From Curvibacter delicatus NBRC 14919 (GTDB taxonomy: Bacteria; Pseudomonadota; Gammaproteobacteria; Burkholderiales; Burkholderiaceae_C): a stretch of 64,000 nucleotides of DNA. Below the pieces are notes generated by a model. The model had not been told where the DNA came from. It made no database searches and worked only from the letters and a program-made list of their open reading frames with translations. The position numbers were made by a program, and so were the translations under genes. The DNA is taken from the NCBI RefSeq assembly GCF_001592265.1, contig NZ_BCWP01000005.1, positions 62,001 through 126,000 on the forward strand. Reading direction: 5' to 3'. The number at the start of each line of letters is the position of its first letter. Position 1 is the first letter of the stretch. Positions 7,838-16,300 of the stretch are shown here, piece after piece.

Positions 7838-9130
7838 TCAGTCCTGGAACGCAATCTGCCCACCCACGATGGTGCAGCGCACCCGCCCAGGCAACTCGTA
7901 GCCGGAGAACGGGGTGTGCTTACCCTGGCTGCGCAGCATTTCGGGTTGCACCACCCATTCGGCTTGCGGATCGAACACGCAGACGTCAGCCACCCCACCT
8001 GTCACCAGCTGGCCGGCACTCACTTGCAGCGTCCCCAAGGCGTTGCCCAGCACGCGCGCCGGCTCACTGGTCAGCACCGCCAAGGCACGCGTCAGGCCCA
8101 CACCACTTTCCTGTCCCCACTTGAGTGCCAGGCTCAGCAGCAGTTCGACGCCGGTGGCACCCGGCTCGCTCTCGGCAAACGGCAGCGCCTTGGCATCCTC
8201 ATCCACCGGTGTGTGGTCGGACACCAGCGCATCAATGGTGCCGTCGGCCAGCCCCTCGCGCAGGGCCTCGCGGTCGGCCTGCTGGCGCAGCGGCGGATTC
8301 AGGCGCATGCGGCTGTCGAAGTAGCCGATGTCGGTGTCCGTCAGGTGCAGCGAGTTGATGCTGACATCGCAGGTCAAGGGCAATCCTTCGTCCTTGGCCT
8401 GACGCACCAAGGCCACACCGGCGGCACTGCTGATGCGGCACAGGTGCACCCGGGCCCCAGTGGTGCGCATGAGTTCAAAAATGGTCTGCATGGCAATGAC
8501 TTCGGCCGCCACCGGCACGCCGGACAGCCCCATGCGCGTGGCCAGCGCACCGCTGGCCGCCACGCCCTGGCCCAGGTAGTAATCCTGCGGACGCAACCAG
8601 ACCGCGTAGTCAAAAGTGCTGGCGTACTGCATGGCACGCTGCAGCACCTGGGTGTTGACGAGTGGCACATCGGCTTGGCCAAAGGCCACGCAACCGGACT
8701 CGGTCAGCTCCACCATCTCGGTCAGCACCTCACCCTGCAGATTGCGCGTCAGCGCCCCTTGCGGGAAAACACGCGCCTGGTGCAGTTTTTCGGCACGGAA
8801 CTTGAGCATCTCGACCAGCCCTGGCTCGTCCAGCACCGGATCGGTGTCGGGCGGGCAGACCAGGCTGGTCACCCCCCCGGCCACAGTGGCCGCCATCTCG
8901 GACTCCAGCATGCCTTCATGTTCATGGCCCGGCTCGCGCAGGCGCAAAGCCAGATCCATCAGACCGGGAGCGACGATGCAGCCCGAAGCATCCACCGTGC
9001 GGTTGGGCGCAAAGTCGACTGGCGCGCTGCCGATGGCGATGATGCGGCCGGCTGCGATGGCCACGTCGGCGATTTCATCGCGGTTGCTGGCGGGATCGAT
9101 CACCCGGCCGTTCTTGATCAGTACTTTCAT
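7838..9130 (-). CDS. pyrX: Inactive dihydroorotase-like protein PyrX (PyrC')
   Basis: 430 residues with the amidohydrolase fold of type I dihydroorotase. The metal motif that should read DxHxHxR is DLALRLR (59-65), so both histidines are replaced by A61 and R63. The later HxxH strand reads HLCRIS, losing another ligand, and SDHTPVD replaces the usual DHAPH. The protein should therefore lack dihydroorotase activity. In Pseudomonas and relatives such PyrX proteins form the complex needed for aspartate carbamoyltransferase. Here it follows pyrB by 16 bases, which fits that structural role. A catalytic pyrC must be elsewhere in the genome. Confidence 0.88.
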   Translation of the reverse strand: MKVLIKNGRVIDPASNRDEIADVAIAAGRIIAIGSAPVDFAPNRTVDASGCIVAPGLMDLALRLREPGHEHEGMLESEMAATVAGGVTSLVCPPDTDPVLDEPGLVEMLKFRAEKLHQARVFPQGALTRNLQGEVLTEMVELTESGCVAFGQADVPLVNTQVLQRAMQYASTFDYAVWLRPQDYYLGQGVAASGALATRMGLSGVPVAAEVIAMQTIFELMRTTGARVHLCRISSAAGVALVRQAKDEGLPLTCDVSINSLHLTDTDIGYFDSRMRLNPPLRQQADREALREGLADGTIDALVSDHTPVDEDAKALPFAESEPGATGVELLLSLALKWGQESGVGLTRALAVLTSEPARVLGNALGTLQVSAGQLVTGGVADVCVFDPQAEWVVQPEMLRSQGKHTPFSGYELPGRVRCTIVGGQIAFQD

Positions 9131-9146
9131 CTTGGGTCTGTCCCTC

Positions 9147-10109
9147 TCACGCTTCGTTGCCAGCGACGATGCTCATCACCGCCATGCGCACCGCAATGCC
9201 GAAGGTCACCTGCGGCAGGATCACGCTCTGCTTGCCGTCCACCACGGCCGAGTCGATCTCGACGCCGCGGTTGATCGGGCCCGGGTGCATCACGATGGCA
9301 TCGGGTTTGGCCAGCTGCAGCTTCTCGGGCGTCAGGCCATAGCTCTTGAAGAACTCCTGTGACGAGGGCAGCAGGGCACCACTCATGCGCTCATTCTGCA
9401 GGCGCAGCATGATGATGACGTCACAGCCCTTGATGCCTTCTTCCAGCGTGTGGCACACGCGCACGCCCATCGGTGCCATGCTGGCCGGCACCAGCGTCTT
9501 CGGCCCCACCACGCGCACTTCGGCACAACCCAGGGTGGTGAGCGCATGAATGTCGGAGCGCGCCACGCGCGAGTGCAGCACGTCACCGACGATGGCCACG
9601 GTCAGGTTGGAAAAGTCCTTCTTGTAGTGCCGGATGGTGTACATGTCCAGCAAGCCCTGCGTCGGGTGCGCATGGCGGCCGTCGCCGGCATTGATGACAT
9701 GCACGTGCGGTGCCACGTGCTGCGCGATCAGGTAGGGGGCACCGGATTCGCTGTGGCGCACGACAAAGAGGTCAGCCGCCATGGCGCTCAGGTTGGCGAT
9801 GGTGTCAAGCAGCGACTCACCCTTGGAGGCTGAAGAGCGCGCGATGTCGAGGTTGATCACGTCGGCCGAGAGGCGCTTGGCGGCAATCTCGAAGGTGGTG
9901 CGCGTACGCGTGGAGTTTTCGAAGAACAGGTTGAACACGCTCTTGCCGCGCAGCAGCGGCACCTTCTTGACTTCGCGGTCGCTGACGCTGACGAAGTTGG
10001 CCGCCGTGTCGAGGATGTGCGTCAGGATGTCCTTCGACAGTCCTTCGGTCGACAGCAGGTGGATCAGTTCGCCGTTCTTGTTGAGTTGGGGATTGCGTTT
10101 GTAAAGCAT
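9147..10109 (-). CDS. pyrB: Aspartate carbamoyltransferase catalytic subunit
   Basis: 320 residues; joins carbamoyl phosphate and aspartate, the first committed step of UMP synthesis. The carbamoyl-phosphate loop STRTR is at 66-70, HPTQGLLD and [11 protein letters not shown] are typical, and [11 protein letters not shown] closes the active site. The sequence starts at an ATG giving [13 protein letters not shown]. It sits between pyrR and pyrX in one transcription unit. No pyrI regulatory subunit is present, which fits the PyrB-PyrX type of enzyme. Confidence 0.95.
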   Translation of the reverse strand: MLYKRNPQLNKNGELIHLLSTEGLSKDILTHILDTAANFVSVSDREVKKVPLLRGKSVFNLFFENSTRTRTTFEIAAKRLSADVINLDIARSSASKGESLLDTIANLSAMAADLFVVRHSESGAPYLIAQHVAPHVHVINAGDGRHAHPTQGLLDMYTIRHYKKDFSNLTVAIVGDVLHSRVARSDIHALTTLGCAEVRVVGPKTLVPASMAPMGVRVCHTLEEGIKGCDVIIMLRLQNERMSGALLPSSQEFFKSYGLTPEKLQLAKPDAIVMHPGPINRGVEIDSAVVDGKQSVILPQVTFGIAVRMAVMSIVAGNEA

Positions 10110-10170
10110 GGTCGTGTCTTGGGCTGGGCTTGTCAGTGCGGGCTGTTTCTGTCGCGTGCCAACGGCGGCC

Positions 10171-10668
10171 TCACGCAGCCTCCACTTTGAAGCTGAAGTT
10201 ACCTTGGTCGTTGCGCGCCAGCGCCAGTGACTGATCCGTCGGCAGCGTCACCCGTGCCGCCGCAAAGTCCGGCTGGATCGGCAGCTGGCGGCCACCACGG
10301 TCCACCATCACCGCCAGCTGGATGCTGGCCGGACGACCGTAGTCGAACAGCTCGTTGATCACAGCGCGGATGGTGCGACCGGTGTAGAGCACATCGTCCA
10401 GCAGCAGGATCTCTGCCTCGTTGACATCGAAAGGCAGCACCGTCTGGCCGCCGGCAGCCAGCCCCCGGCGCGCAAAGTCATCGCGGTGCATGGCCGAGGA
10501 GATGGTGCCAGGCTCACCGGCCAGGCCCAGGTCGCGCTGCAGCCGCTCCACCAGCCAGGCCCCACCCGAGGTCACACCCACCAGGCGGGTCTTGGCATTG
10601 CAAAGTCCCCGGACACCGCGCAACAGTTCGCGGTAAAGCGCTTCTGCATCCAATATCAGTGTGCTCAT
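10171..10668 (-). CDS. pyrR: PyrR: pyrimidine operon regulator / uracil phosphoribosyltransferase family
   Basis: 165 residues, type I phosphoribosyltransferase fold. The PRPP loop is [17 protein letters not shown] with D91, D92, T96 and G97. The start at 10668 is fixed by an ATGA overlap with the yqgF stop and a GAGG upstream. In Gram-positives PyrR binds RNA leaders; I saw no PyrR-type attenuator here, so its regulatory action in this organism is unproven and it may act mainly as an enzyme. It is followed by pyrB after 61 bases. Confidence 0.9.
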   Translation of the reverse strand: MSTLILDAEALYRELLRGVRGLCNAKTRLVGVTSGGAWLVERLQRDLGLAGEPGTISSAMHRDDFARRGLAAGGQTVLPFDVNEAEILLLDDVLYTGRTIRAVINELFDYGRPASIQLAVMVDRGGRQLPIQPDFAAARVTLPTDQSLALARNDQGNFSFKVEAA

Positions 10669-11090
10669 GCCATCGTCCTCAAAAACTGTTCCAGAATGAT
10701 GCAAGCTGCGCCGGCATCGGCATCCTTGGCGCCATCGGCCAAGGCCTCGGTCGTGCTGTAGCGCTCATCGACCTCATAAACCGGCAGACCGAAACGCCCG
10801 CGCAACTGGCGCGCAAACTTCTGCGCCCGAACCGTATTCTCGTGCGGCGCGCCATCAGGATGCCAAGGGACACCGACCACCAGAGCGTCGGGCTGCCACT
10901 CGCGCAAGCGTTCGGCGATTTTGGCAAAGCGGGCATCGCCCTCGGCTTGGATGGTTGGCTGCGGCTGGGCACTGCGCAACAGGCGAGTCCCCACTGCCAC
11001 GCCGGTACGCTTGAGACCGAAATCCAATGCCAGAAAGGTTTGCTGGTTGGCGGGAACGGCCGTCATCTGCGCTGCCGTGTTCATGCCCAC
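10665..11090 (-). CDS. yqgF: Putative Holliday junction resolvase / pre-16S rRNA nuclease YqgF (RuvX)
   Basis: 141 residues with an RNase H-like fold: LALDFGLKRTGVAVG carries the first acidic residue, VVGVPWHPDG the second strand, and YEVDERYSTTEA plus DADAGAACIILEQFL the remaining acidic residues. Family members process the 5' end of 16S rRNA and have been described as resolvases. Starts at 11090 or 11084 are both possible. It overlaps pyrR by four bases and follows algH after a repeat-containing gap. Confidence 0.9.
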   Translation of the reverse strand: MGMNTAAQMTAVPANQQTFLALDFGLKRTGVAVGTRLLRSAQPQPTIQAEGDARFAKIAERLREWQPDALVVGVPWHPDGAPHENTVRAQKFARQLRGRFGLPVYEVDERYSTTEALADGAKDADAGAACIILEQFLRTMA

Positions 11091-11125
11091 ATCATCTCCG
11101 CACAGCGAACGAAAACCGCGGAACG

Positions 11126-11202
11126 CCGTGGAACCGGCTCTGCCGGGCCACTGGCGTTGCCCCCTTCCAGGGGGGTGGCGAAGCGCAGCGGAGCCTGGGG
11201 GT
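11126..11202. repeat. Dispersed repeat, family B, copy 1
   Basis: Hairpin-rich GC element lying directly after the algH stop. It shares the order of blocks GGCTyTGCCGG, GGCGTTGCCCCCTT, AGGGGG, GGCG and GGGGGT with the copy at 57500-57571. It contains two stems: CCGGC-rich and CCCCCTT/AGGGGG. Its placement between two genes of one operon may affect message ends. Confidence 0.75.
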
Positions 11203-11210
11203 TCTCCATG

Positions 11211-11810
11211 TTACGCATGCCCCGCTTCAGGCGACAGCATCCAGGCCTGCAGGCCGAGCAAGGACAGCGCCTTGTCATAACGCTGGTCCACCGGGGTCTC
11301 GAAGATCAAGGCCAGGTCGGCATCAACCGTCAGCCAGCTGTTCTCGACCAGTTCCGATTCCAGCTGCCCCTCGCCCCAGGCGGCATAACCGAGCGAGACC
11401 AGCACACGGCGCGGGCCGCCACCGGTCGACAGCGCTTCCAGCACATCGCGCGAAGTGGTCATCTCCAGCCCGCCCGGGATGACCATGGTGGAGGAGTAGA
11501 CCGGGTCATCGGACTCGGCCTTCTGGGGCAGGATGGCTTCGTGCAGCACAAAACCGCGCTCGGTCTGCACCGGCCCGCCCTGGAAAACGGGTTCATCCTT
11601 CAGGTCGGTGCGCCCCAGCGGCAGTTCGACCTTGTCGAACAGACTCTGCAGCTTGATATCGCTGGGCTTGTTGATCACCAGTCCGAGCGCCCCACGTTCG
11701 CTGTGCTCACAGAGGTAGACCACGCTTTTGGAAAAAGTCGCATCTGCCAGTCCGGGCATTGCAATCAAAAAATGATTCGTGAGGTTGATAGGTGCAGAAT
11801 CATCGGACAT
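11211..11810 (-). CDS. algH: YqgE/AlgH family protein (UPF0301)
   Basis: 199 residues. Family landmarks: LTNHFLIAMPGLAD near the N-terminus, SVVYLCEHSERGALGLVINKP, VFQGGPVQTERGFVLH and VSLGYAAWGEGQLESEL. Biochemical function is not settled; in Pseudomonas algH affects alginate and virulence regulation. It is the first gene of algH-yqgF-pyrR-pyrB-pyrX-plsC and its ATG lies only 21 bases from the divergent photolyase ATG, so the two promoters must overlap or lie within coding sequence. Confidence 0.92.
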   Translation of the reverse strand: MSDDSAPINLTNHFLIAMPGLADATFSKSVVYLCEHSERGALGLVINKPSDIKLQSLFDKVELPLGRTDLKDEPVFQGGPVQTERGFVLHEAILPQKAESDDPVYSSTMVIPGGLEMTTSRDVLEALSTGGGPRRVLVSLGYAAWGEGQLESELVENSWLTVDADLALIFETPVDQRYDKALSLLGLQAWMLSPEAGHA

Positions 11811-11831
11811 TGTTTGATTTTAGCGGCGATC

Positions 11832-13304
11832 ATGCCAAAACCCTTTGATTCCGGCCTGGTGTGGTTCCGGCGCGATCTGCGCACCGACGACAACACCGCC
11901 TTGTGCCTGGCCTTGCAACAATGCCAGAAGGTTTACTGCGCCTTCATCTTCGATCGCGACATTCTCGACCCGCTGCCCAAAGCGGACCGCCGCGTCGAGT
12001 TCATTCAGGCCTCCCTCGTCGAGCTGGATGCGAGTCTGCGCTCACTGGCAGGCAAACTGGAGGCTGGCCTGATCATGCGCCACGGCGTTGCCGGCGAGTT
12101 GATCCCGGCGCTGGCGCAGTCGCTGCAGGTACAGGCCGTGTTTGCCGCCCACGACTACGAGCCCCAGGCCATGGCACGCGATGCCCGGGTCCGCGGCAAG
12201 CTGGCCGGCCTGGGGGTTGCCCTGCACACCTGCAAGGACCAGATCATCTTCGAGGGACGCGAGATCCTGACCAAAACCGGCACGCCTTACGGCGTCTTCA
12301 CCCCCTACCTGCGCAGCTGGCTCGACCAGCTTCAGCGCCACCCCGTGCGCATCCAGGACCCGGCACCACTGGCCTCGGCGCTGGTGGCGCGCCCAGCCGG
12401 GTTCCAGCAGGCCGTGCCGACGTTGCAAGAACTCGGCTTCGAGAAGACCAATCTGGCAGAGTTGCGCATCCCGACCGGCGCCCATGGTGCCCGCCAATTG
12501 TTCGAGGATTTTTTCGAACGCATGGATCAGTACCACGAGACCCGCGACTTCCCGGCCGTCAAGGGCCCAAGCTACCTGGGCGTGCATCTTCGTTTCGGTA
12601 CCGTCTCGATTCGCAAGCTGGTTGCCACGGCGCTGCAAAGCAGCATCGCCGACAGCCGCGGCGCCACGGTCTGGTTGAATGAACTGGCCTGGCGCGAGTT
12701 CTACTTCCAGATCCTGGCCAACTTCCCGCACGTCTGCGACGGTGCCTTCAAGCCCGAGTACAACGCCATTGCCTGGGAACGTGGGCCGCATGCCAAGTCG
12801 CTCTTCCAGGCCTGGTGTGAAGGGCGCACCGGCTATCCCCTGGTGGACGCAGCCATGGCCCAGCTCAACCAGACCGGCTACATGCACAACCGCTTGCGCA
12901 TGGTGGCCGGCAGTTTCCTGGTGAAGGATCTTGGCATCGACTGGCGCTGGGGCGAACGCTACTTTGCGGAAAAACTCAACGACTTCGACCTGGCGGCCAA
13001 CAACGGCGGCTGGCAATGGGTCGCCTCCAGCGGCTGCGATGCGCAACCCTGGTTCCGCATCTTCAACCCGGTGAGCCAGAGCGAGAAGTTCGACCCGGAG
13101 GGCAAGTTCATCCGCCGCTACCTGCCGCAGCTGGCGGCCATGCCCACAGCTGCGCTGCATGCACCCTGGAAAGCTCGCCCGCTGGAGTTGAGCAGTGCCG
13201 GCGTCGAACTGGGGGGCAACTACCCGCAGCCCCTGGTGATGCACGACGAGGCACGCGCCCGGACCCTGCAGCGTTACGCGGTGGTCAAGAAGCCACACCA
13301 ATAG
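11832..13304 (+). CDS. phrB: Deoxyribodipyrimidine photolyase, class I CPD type
   Basis: 490 residues. The N-terminal antenna-binding alpha/beta domain begins GLVWFRRDLRTDDNTAL, and the C-terminal FAD-binding domain has WLNELAWREFYFQIL, MHNRLRMVAGSFLVKDL, WRWGERYFAEKLNDFDLAAN and the tryptophan-rich NNGGWQWVASSGCDAQPWFRIFNP (given here as landmarks). It splits cyclobutane pyrimidine dimers using blue light. ATG 11832 is the first codon consistent with the family N-terminus. The final codons and the TAG stop fall inside a palindromic dispersed repeat, so the last residues are probably not family-conserved. Confidence 0.93.
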   Translation: MPKPFDSGLVWFRRDLRTDDNTALCLALQQCQKVYCAFIFDRDILDPLPKADRRVEFIQASLVELDASLRSLAGKLEAGLIMRHGVAGELIPALAQSLQVQAVFAAHDYEPQAMARDARVRGKLAGLGVALHTCKDQIIFEGREILTKTGTPYGVFTPYLRSWLDQLQRHPVRIQDPAPLASALVARPAGFQQAVPTLQELGFEKTNLAELRIPTGAHGARQLFEDFFERMDQYHETRDFPAVKGPSYLGVHLRFGTVSIRKLVATALQSSIADSRGATVWLNELAWREFYFQILANFPHVCDGAFKPEYNAIAWERGPHAKSLFQAWCEGRTGYPLVDAAMAQLNQTGYMHNRLRMVAGSFLVKDLGIDWRWGERYFAEKLNDFDLAANNGGWQWVASSGCDAQPWFRIFNPVSQSEKFDPEGKFIRRYLPQLAAMPTAALHAPWKARPLELSSAGVELGGNYPQPLVMHDEARARTLQRYAVVKKPHQ

Positions 13305-13326
13305 CTATCATTTTGATAGCTATTGG
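13298..13326. repeat. Dispersed repeat family A, short palindromic copy; bidirectional terminator
   Basis: Perfect 13-bp inverted repeat, CCAATAGCTATCA with TGATAGCTATTGG, around TTT. The left arm contains the TAG stop of phrB. It lies between convergent phrB and chpA and could terminate both. The block TATCATTTTGATAGC recurs, slightly changed, in the copy inside the gene at 63042-63887. Confidence 0.8.
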
Positions 13327-13355
13327 CACCGTATTCACGGGACCAATCAACAGAA

Positions 13356-16300
13356 TCAGACCTCAACCGGCTGCGTGCTGTAGTGCCGCACCAGGTTGAG
13401 CAATTCATCTTCCGAATAGGGTTTGCCCAAGTAATGGTTGACCCCGAGCTCGCGCGCATGATCGCGATGCTTCTGTGCAATGCGCGAGGTGATCATGATG
13501 ATGGGCAGGTCACGCAGGCGCTCGTTCATGCGGATGTTGCGCACCAGATCGAAGCCGTCCATGCGCGGCATCTCGATGTCCGTCAGCACCACCATCGGCA
13601 TCTCCTCCTGCAAGCGCTCCAGTGCCTGCAGGCCATCCGCCGCCACCGCCACGCGGTAACCCTCCCGCTTGAGCAGGCGCTGCGTGACACGGCGCACGGT
13701 GATGGAATCATCCACCACCAGCACCAGCGGCAGTTCGCTGGCCGCCAGCCGCGCCGCAGGCATGACATCCGCAGCGCCAGCTTGGGGCGATGCAATATCG
13801 CCCGTTTGAGCCGCTTGCTGCAATTCACGCGCCCGCTCGCCATAGACCGCGCCCAGAGCCACCGGGTTGTAGATCAGGACCACCGCGCCCGAGGCCAGCA
13901 CCGACATGCCCGCCAGACCTGGCAAGCGCGAGAGCTGGGCCCCGAGGTTCTTCACCACCACCTCCTGGTTGCCCAGGATTTCGTCCACGTGGATGGCCAG
14001 GCGCTGGCCCGCGCTTCGGCAAATCACCACCGGAATGGTCTTGCTCTGTGTTTCATGGCTGCGCCCGGATGACTGCAGCAGCGCACCCGCCCAGAAGAAA
14101 GGCATCGTCTCGCCGGCGTAGTCCAGGCTGCCGCTTTGGTAGGCCTGCTCCAGTTCGTGCGCCGTGACTCGGCGCACGATCTCGACCAGATTGGCCGGCA
14201 CCCCGACCGTCAGATGGCCCATGCGCAGCATGACCACCTGCGTCACCGCCGTCGTCAAGGGCAGCACCAGCTTGAAGCGCGTCCCCCGTCCCGCCTCGGT
14301 GCCGGTCTCGATCCGGCCACCCAAGGCATAGACTTCGGAACGCACCACGTCCATGCCGATGCCGCGCCCGGCCAGTTCCGTCACCTGCGCGGCCGTGGAA
14401 AAACCGGGCATGAAGATCAGGTTGGCCGCCTCGGCGTCCGATAGCGTCACATCAGGCGCCACCAGACCACTGGCCACGGCCTTCTCGCGGATGTGCCGCA
14501 GATTGAGACCAGCACCGTCATCACCGAAGATGATCGACACGTCGTTGCCCTCCTGGTGCAGGCTGATCGCAATCGTGCCGGCCGCTGGTTTGCCGGCAGC
14601 TTCGCGCTGCTCGGCGGCTTCGATGCCGTGGGCCACCGCATTGCGCAGCATGTGCTCGAAGGCCGGCGCCATCCGCTCCAGCACGCCACGATCCATTTCG
14701 AGCGAACCGCCGCTGATGTCGAGCTTGACCTGCTTGCCGGCCTCCTTGGCGGCTTGCCGCACCACACCATAGAGGCGTTCGGAAATGCTCTCGAACTCCA
14801 CCATGCGCGTGCGCAGCAGATCGCGCTGCAGCTCACGCGCCTGGCGCGCCTGCGCCACCGAGTCGTCCTCGGTGCCTTCCACCGTGCGCAGCAGGTTGCG
14901 CTGCACGGTGGCCACGTCATTCACCGATTCCGCCATCATGCGTGTGAGTTCCTGCACGCGCGTGAAACGGTCAAACTCCAGCGGATCGAAACCTTGCGCC
15001 GTATCCTTGGCCATGCGTGACTGCATCTGGCTTTCTGCCTGCAGCTCGATGTCGCGCAGATGCTGGCGCAACCGGTCCAGGTTGCCCGTCAACTCTTCCA
15101 GCGAGCTGCGCAGCTGGCCCACGCGCACATCCAGGCGGGAGCGCGTGATCATCACCTCGCCGGCCTGGTTCAGCAACCGGTCCAGCAGCTGCGAACGAAC
15201 GCGAACCGACTGACCCGTGCCCTGCCGGGCCGGCGCCAAAGTGGCCATCGTCGGCATCGGCATCGTGAGGGGCGTTGATGTCAGCTGCAGTGCGGGCAAT
15301 GAAGCCGACGCAGCGGCCGGAGTCACCTCCTGTGACGAGGCCGCATCCGCCCCCGCGCGCAAGGCGTCGAAGTTCTGCTGCAACGCGTCGAATCGCGTCA
15401 GCAGAGGTTCAATCTGCGAGGCCTGCACGAACTCGGCGCCCATCTGCTCAATGGCCGACTCCATGCGGTGCGCCATTTCCCCCAGGCGCATGGCGCCCGC
15501 CAGACGCGCACTGCCCTTGAGGGTGTGCAATACCCGCAGCACATCCATGCGGGCGCCGGTGTTTTCCGGATGGCTGGACCACTCGCGCAAGGCCGCGCTG
15601 AGCTGCGGCAGCAATTCGACCGCCTCTTCCTCGAAGATCGGGAAGAGATCGGGATCGATGGCATCGACCGCATCGATGTCATCAACACGGTTTTCCACCA
15701 CGATCTGCGCGGCGCCCACATGCGCGTGGGCTGGCGCAGGAACCTGCGCCACCGCAGCCGGCGGCTCAGGCACAAGCGGCGTGGAGACGAAATCGAGTGA
15801 AAAATCCTCTTCGGCATCCACCGTCTCGGCCGCACCCACATCGGGAGATTCACTCGGCGCATCCACGGCAGCCACCGGGACGCTCGTCAATGCACCAGCC
15901 CCAGTGCGCGCGAAATCGGCCGTCAGGATGGCGTGCAACGCCTCGATCAACTCCGGGTCTGGCTCCTTCAGGAAACCGGCGGCAAATTGATGCAACAGAT
16001 GGCGGATATCGTCGGCCGCAGCCAAGAACACCTTGGCCTGCTCTTCCTGGCCCCTGCTTTGCAATTGCACATGCTGCAGGGCGTGCTCCAAGGCTCGGGC
16101 GATCTCGGACAAGGCACGGAAACCCACCGTCGCCGAACTGCCTGCCAGGGAGTGGGCCAGCCCCACCGTGGAATCGGCGACCGGACGATGCAACTCCAGC
16201 GCCCATTCACTGAGTTCCGTCTGCAAACGGCGGGACCACTCGTCGGCCTCGTTGAGGTAGACGTTGTAAAGGGGAATGCCGATACGCAAGGTTCCGATGA

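Noticed and set aside
7616-9274. 552-residue plus-strand open frame
   Set aside because: Antisense to pyrX and plsC; no recognisable domain.
10110-10170. PyrR-type attenuator before pyrB
   Set aside because: No terminator/antiterminator pair or conserved PyrR-binding loop was visible.
10659-11831. N-terminal extension of the photolyase frame
   Set aside because: Runs antisense through yqgF and algH; the photolyase family N-terminus begins at 11832.
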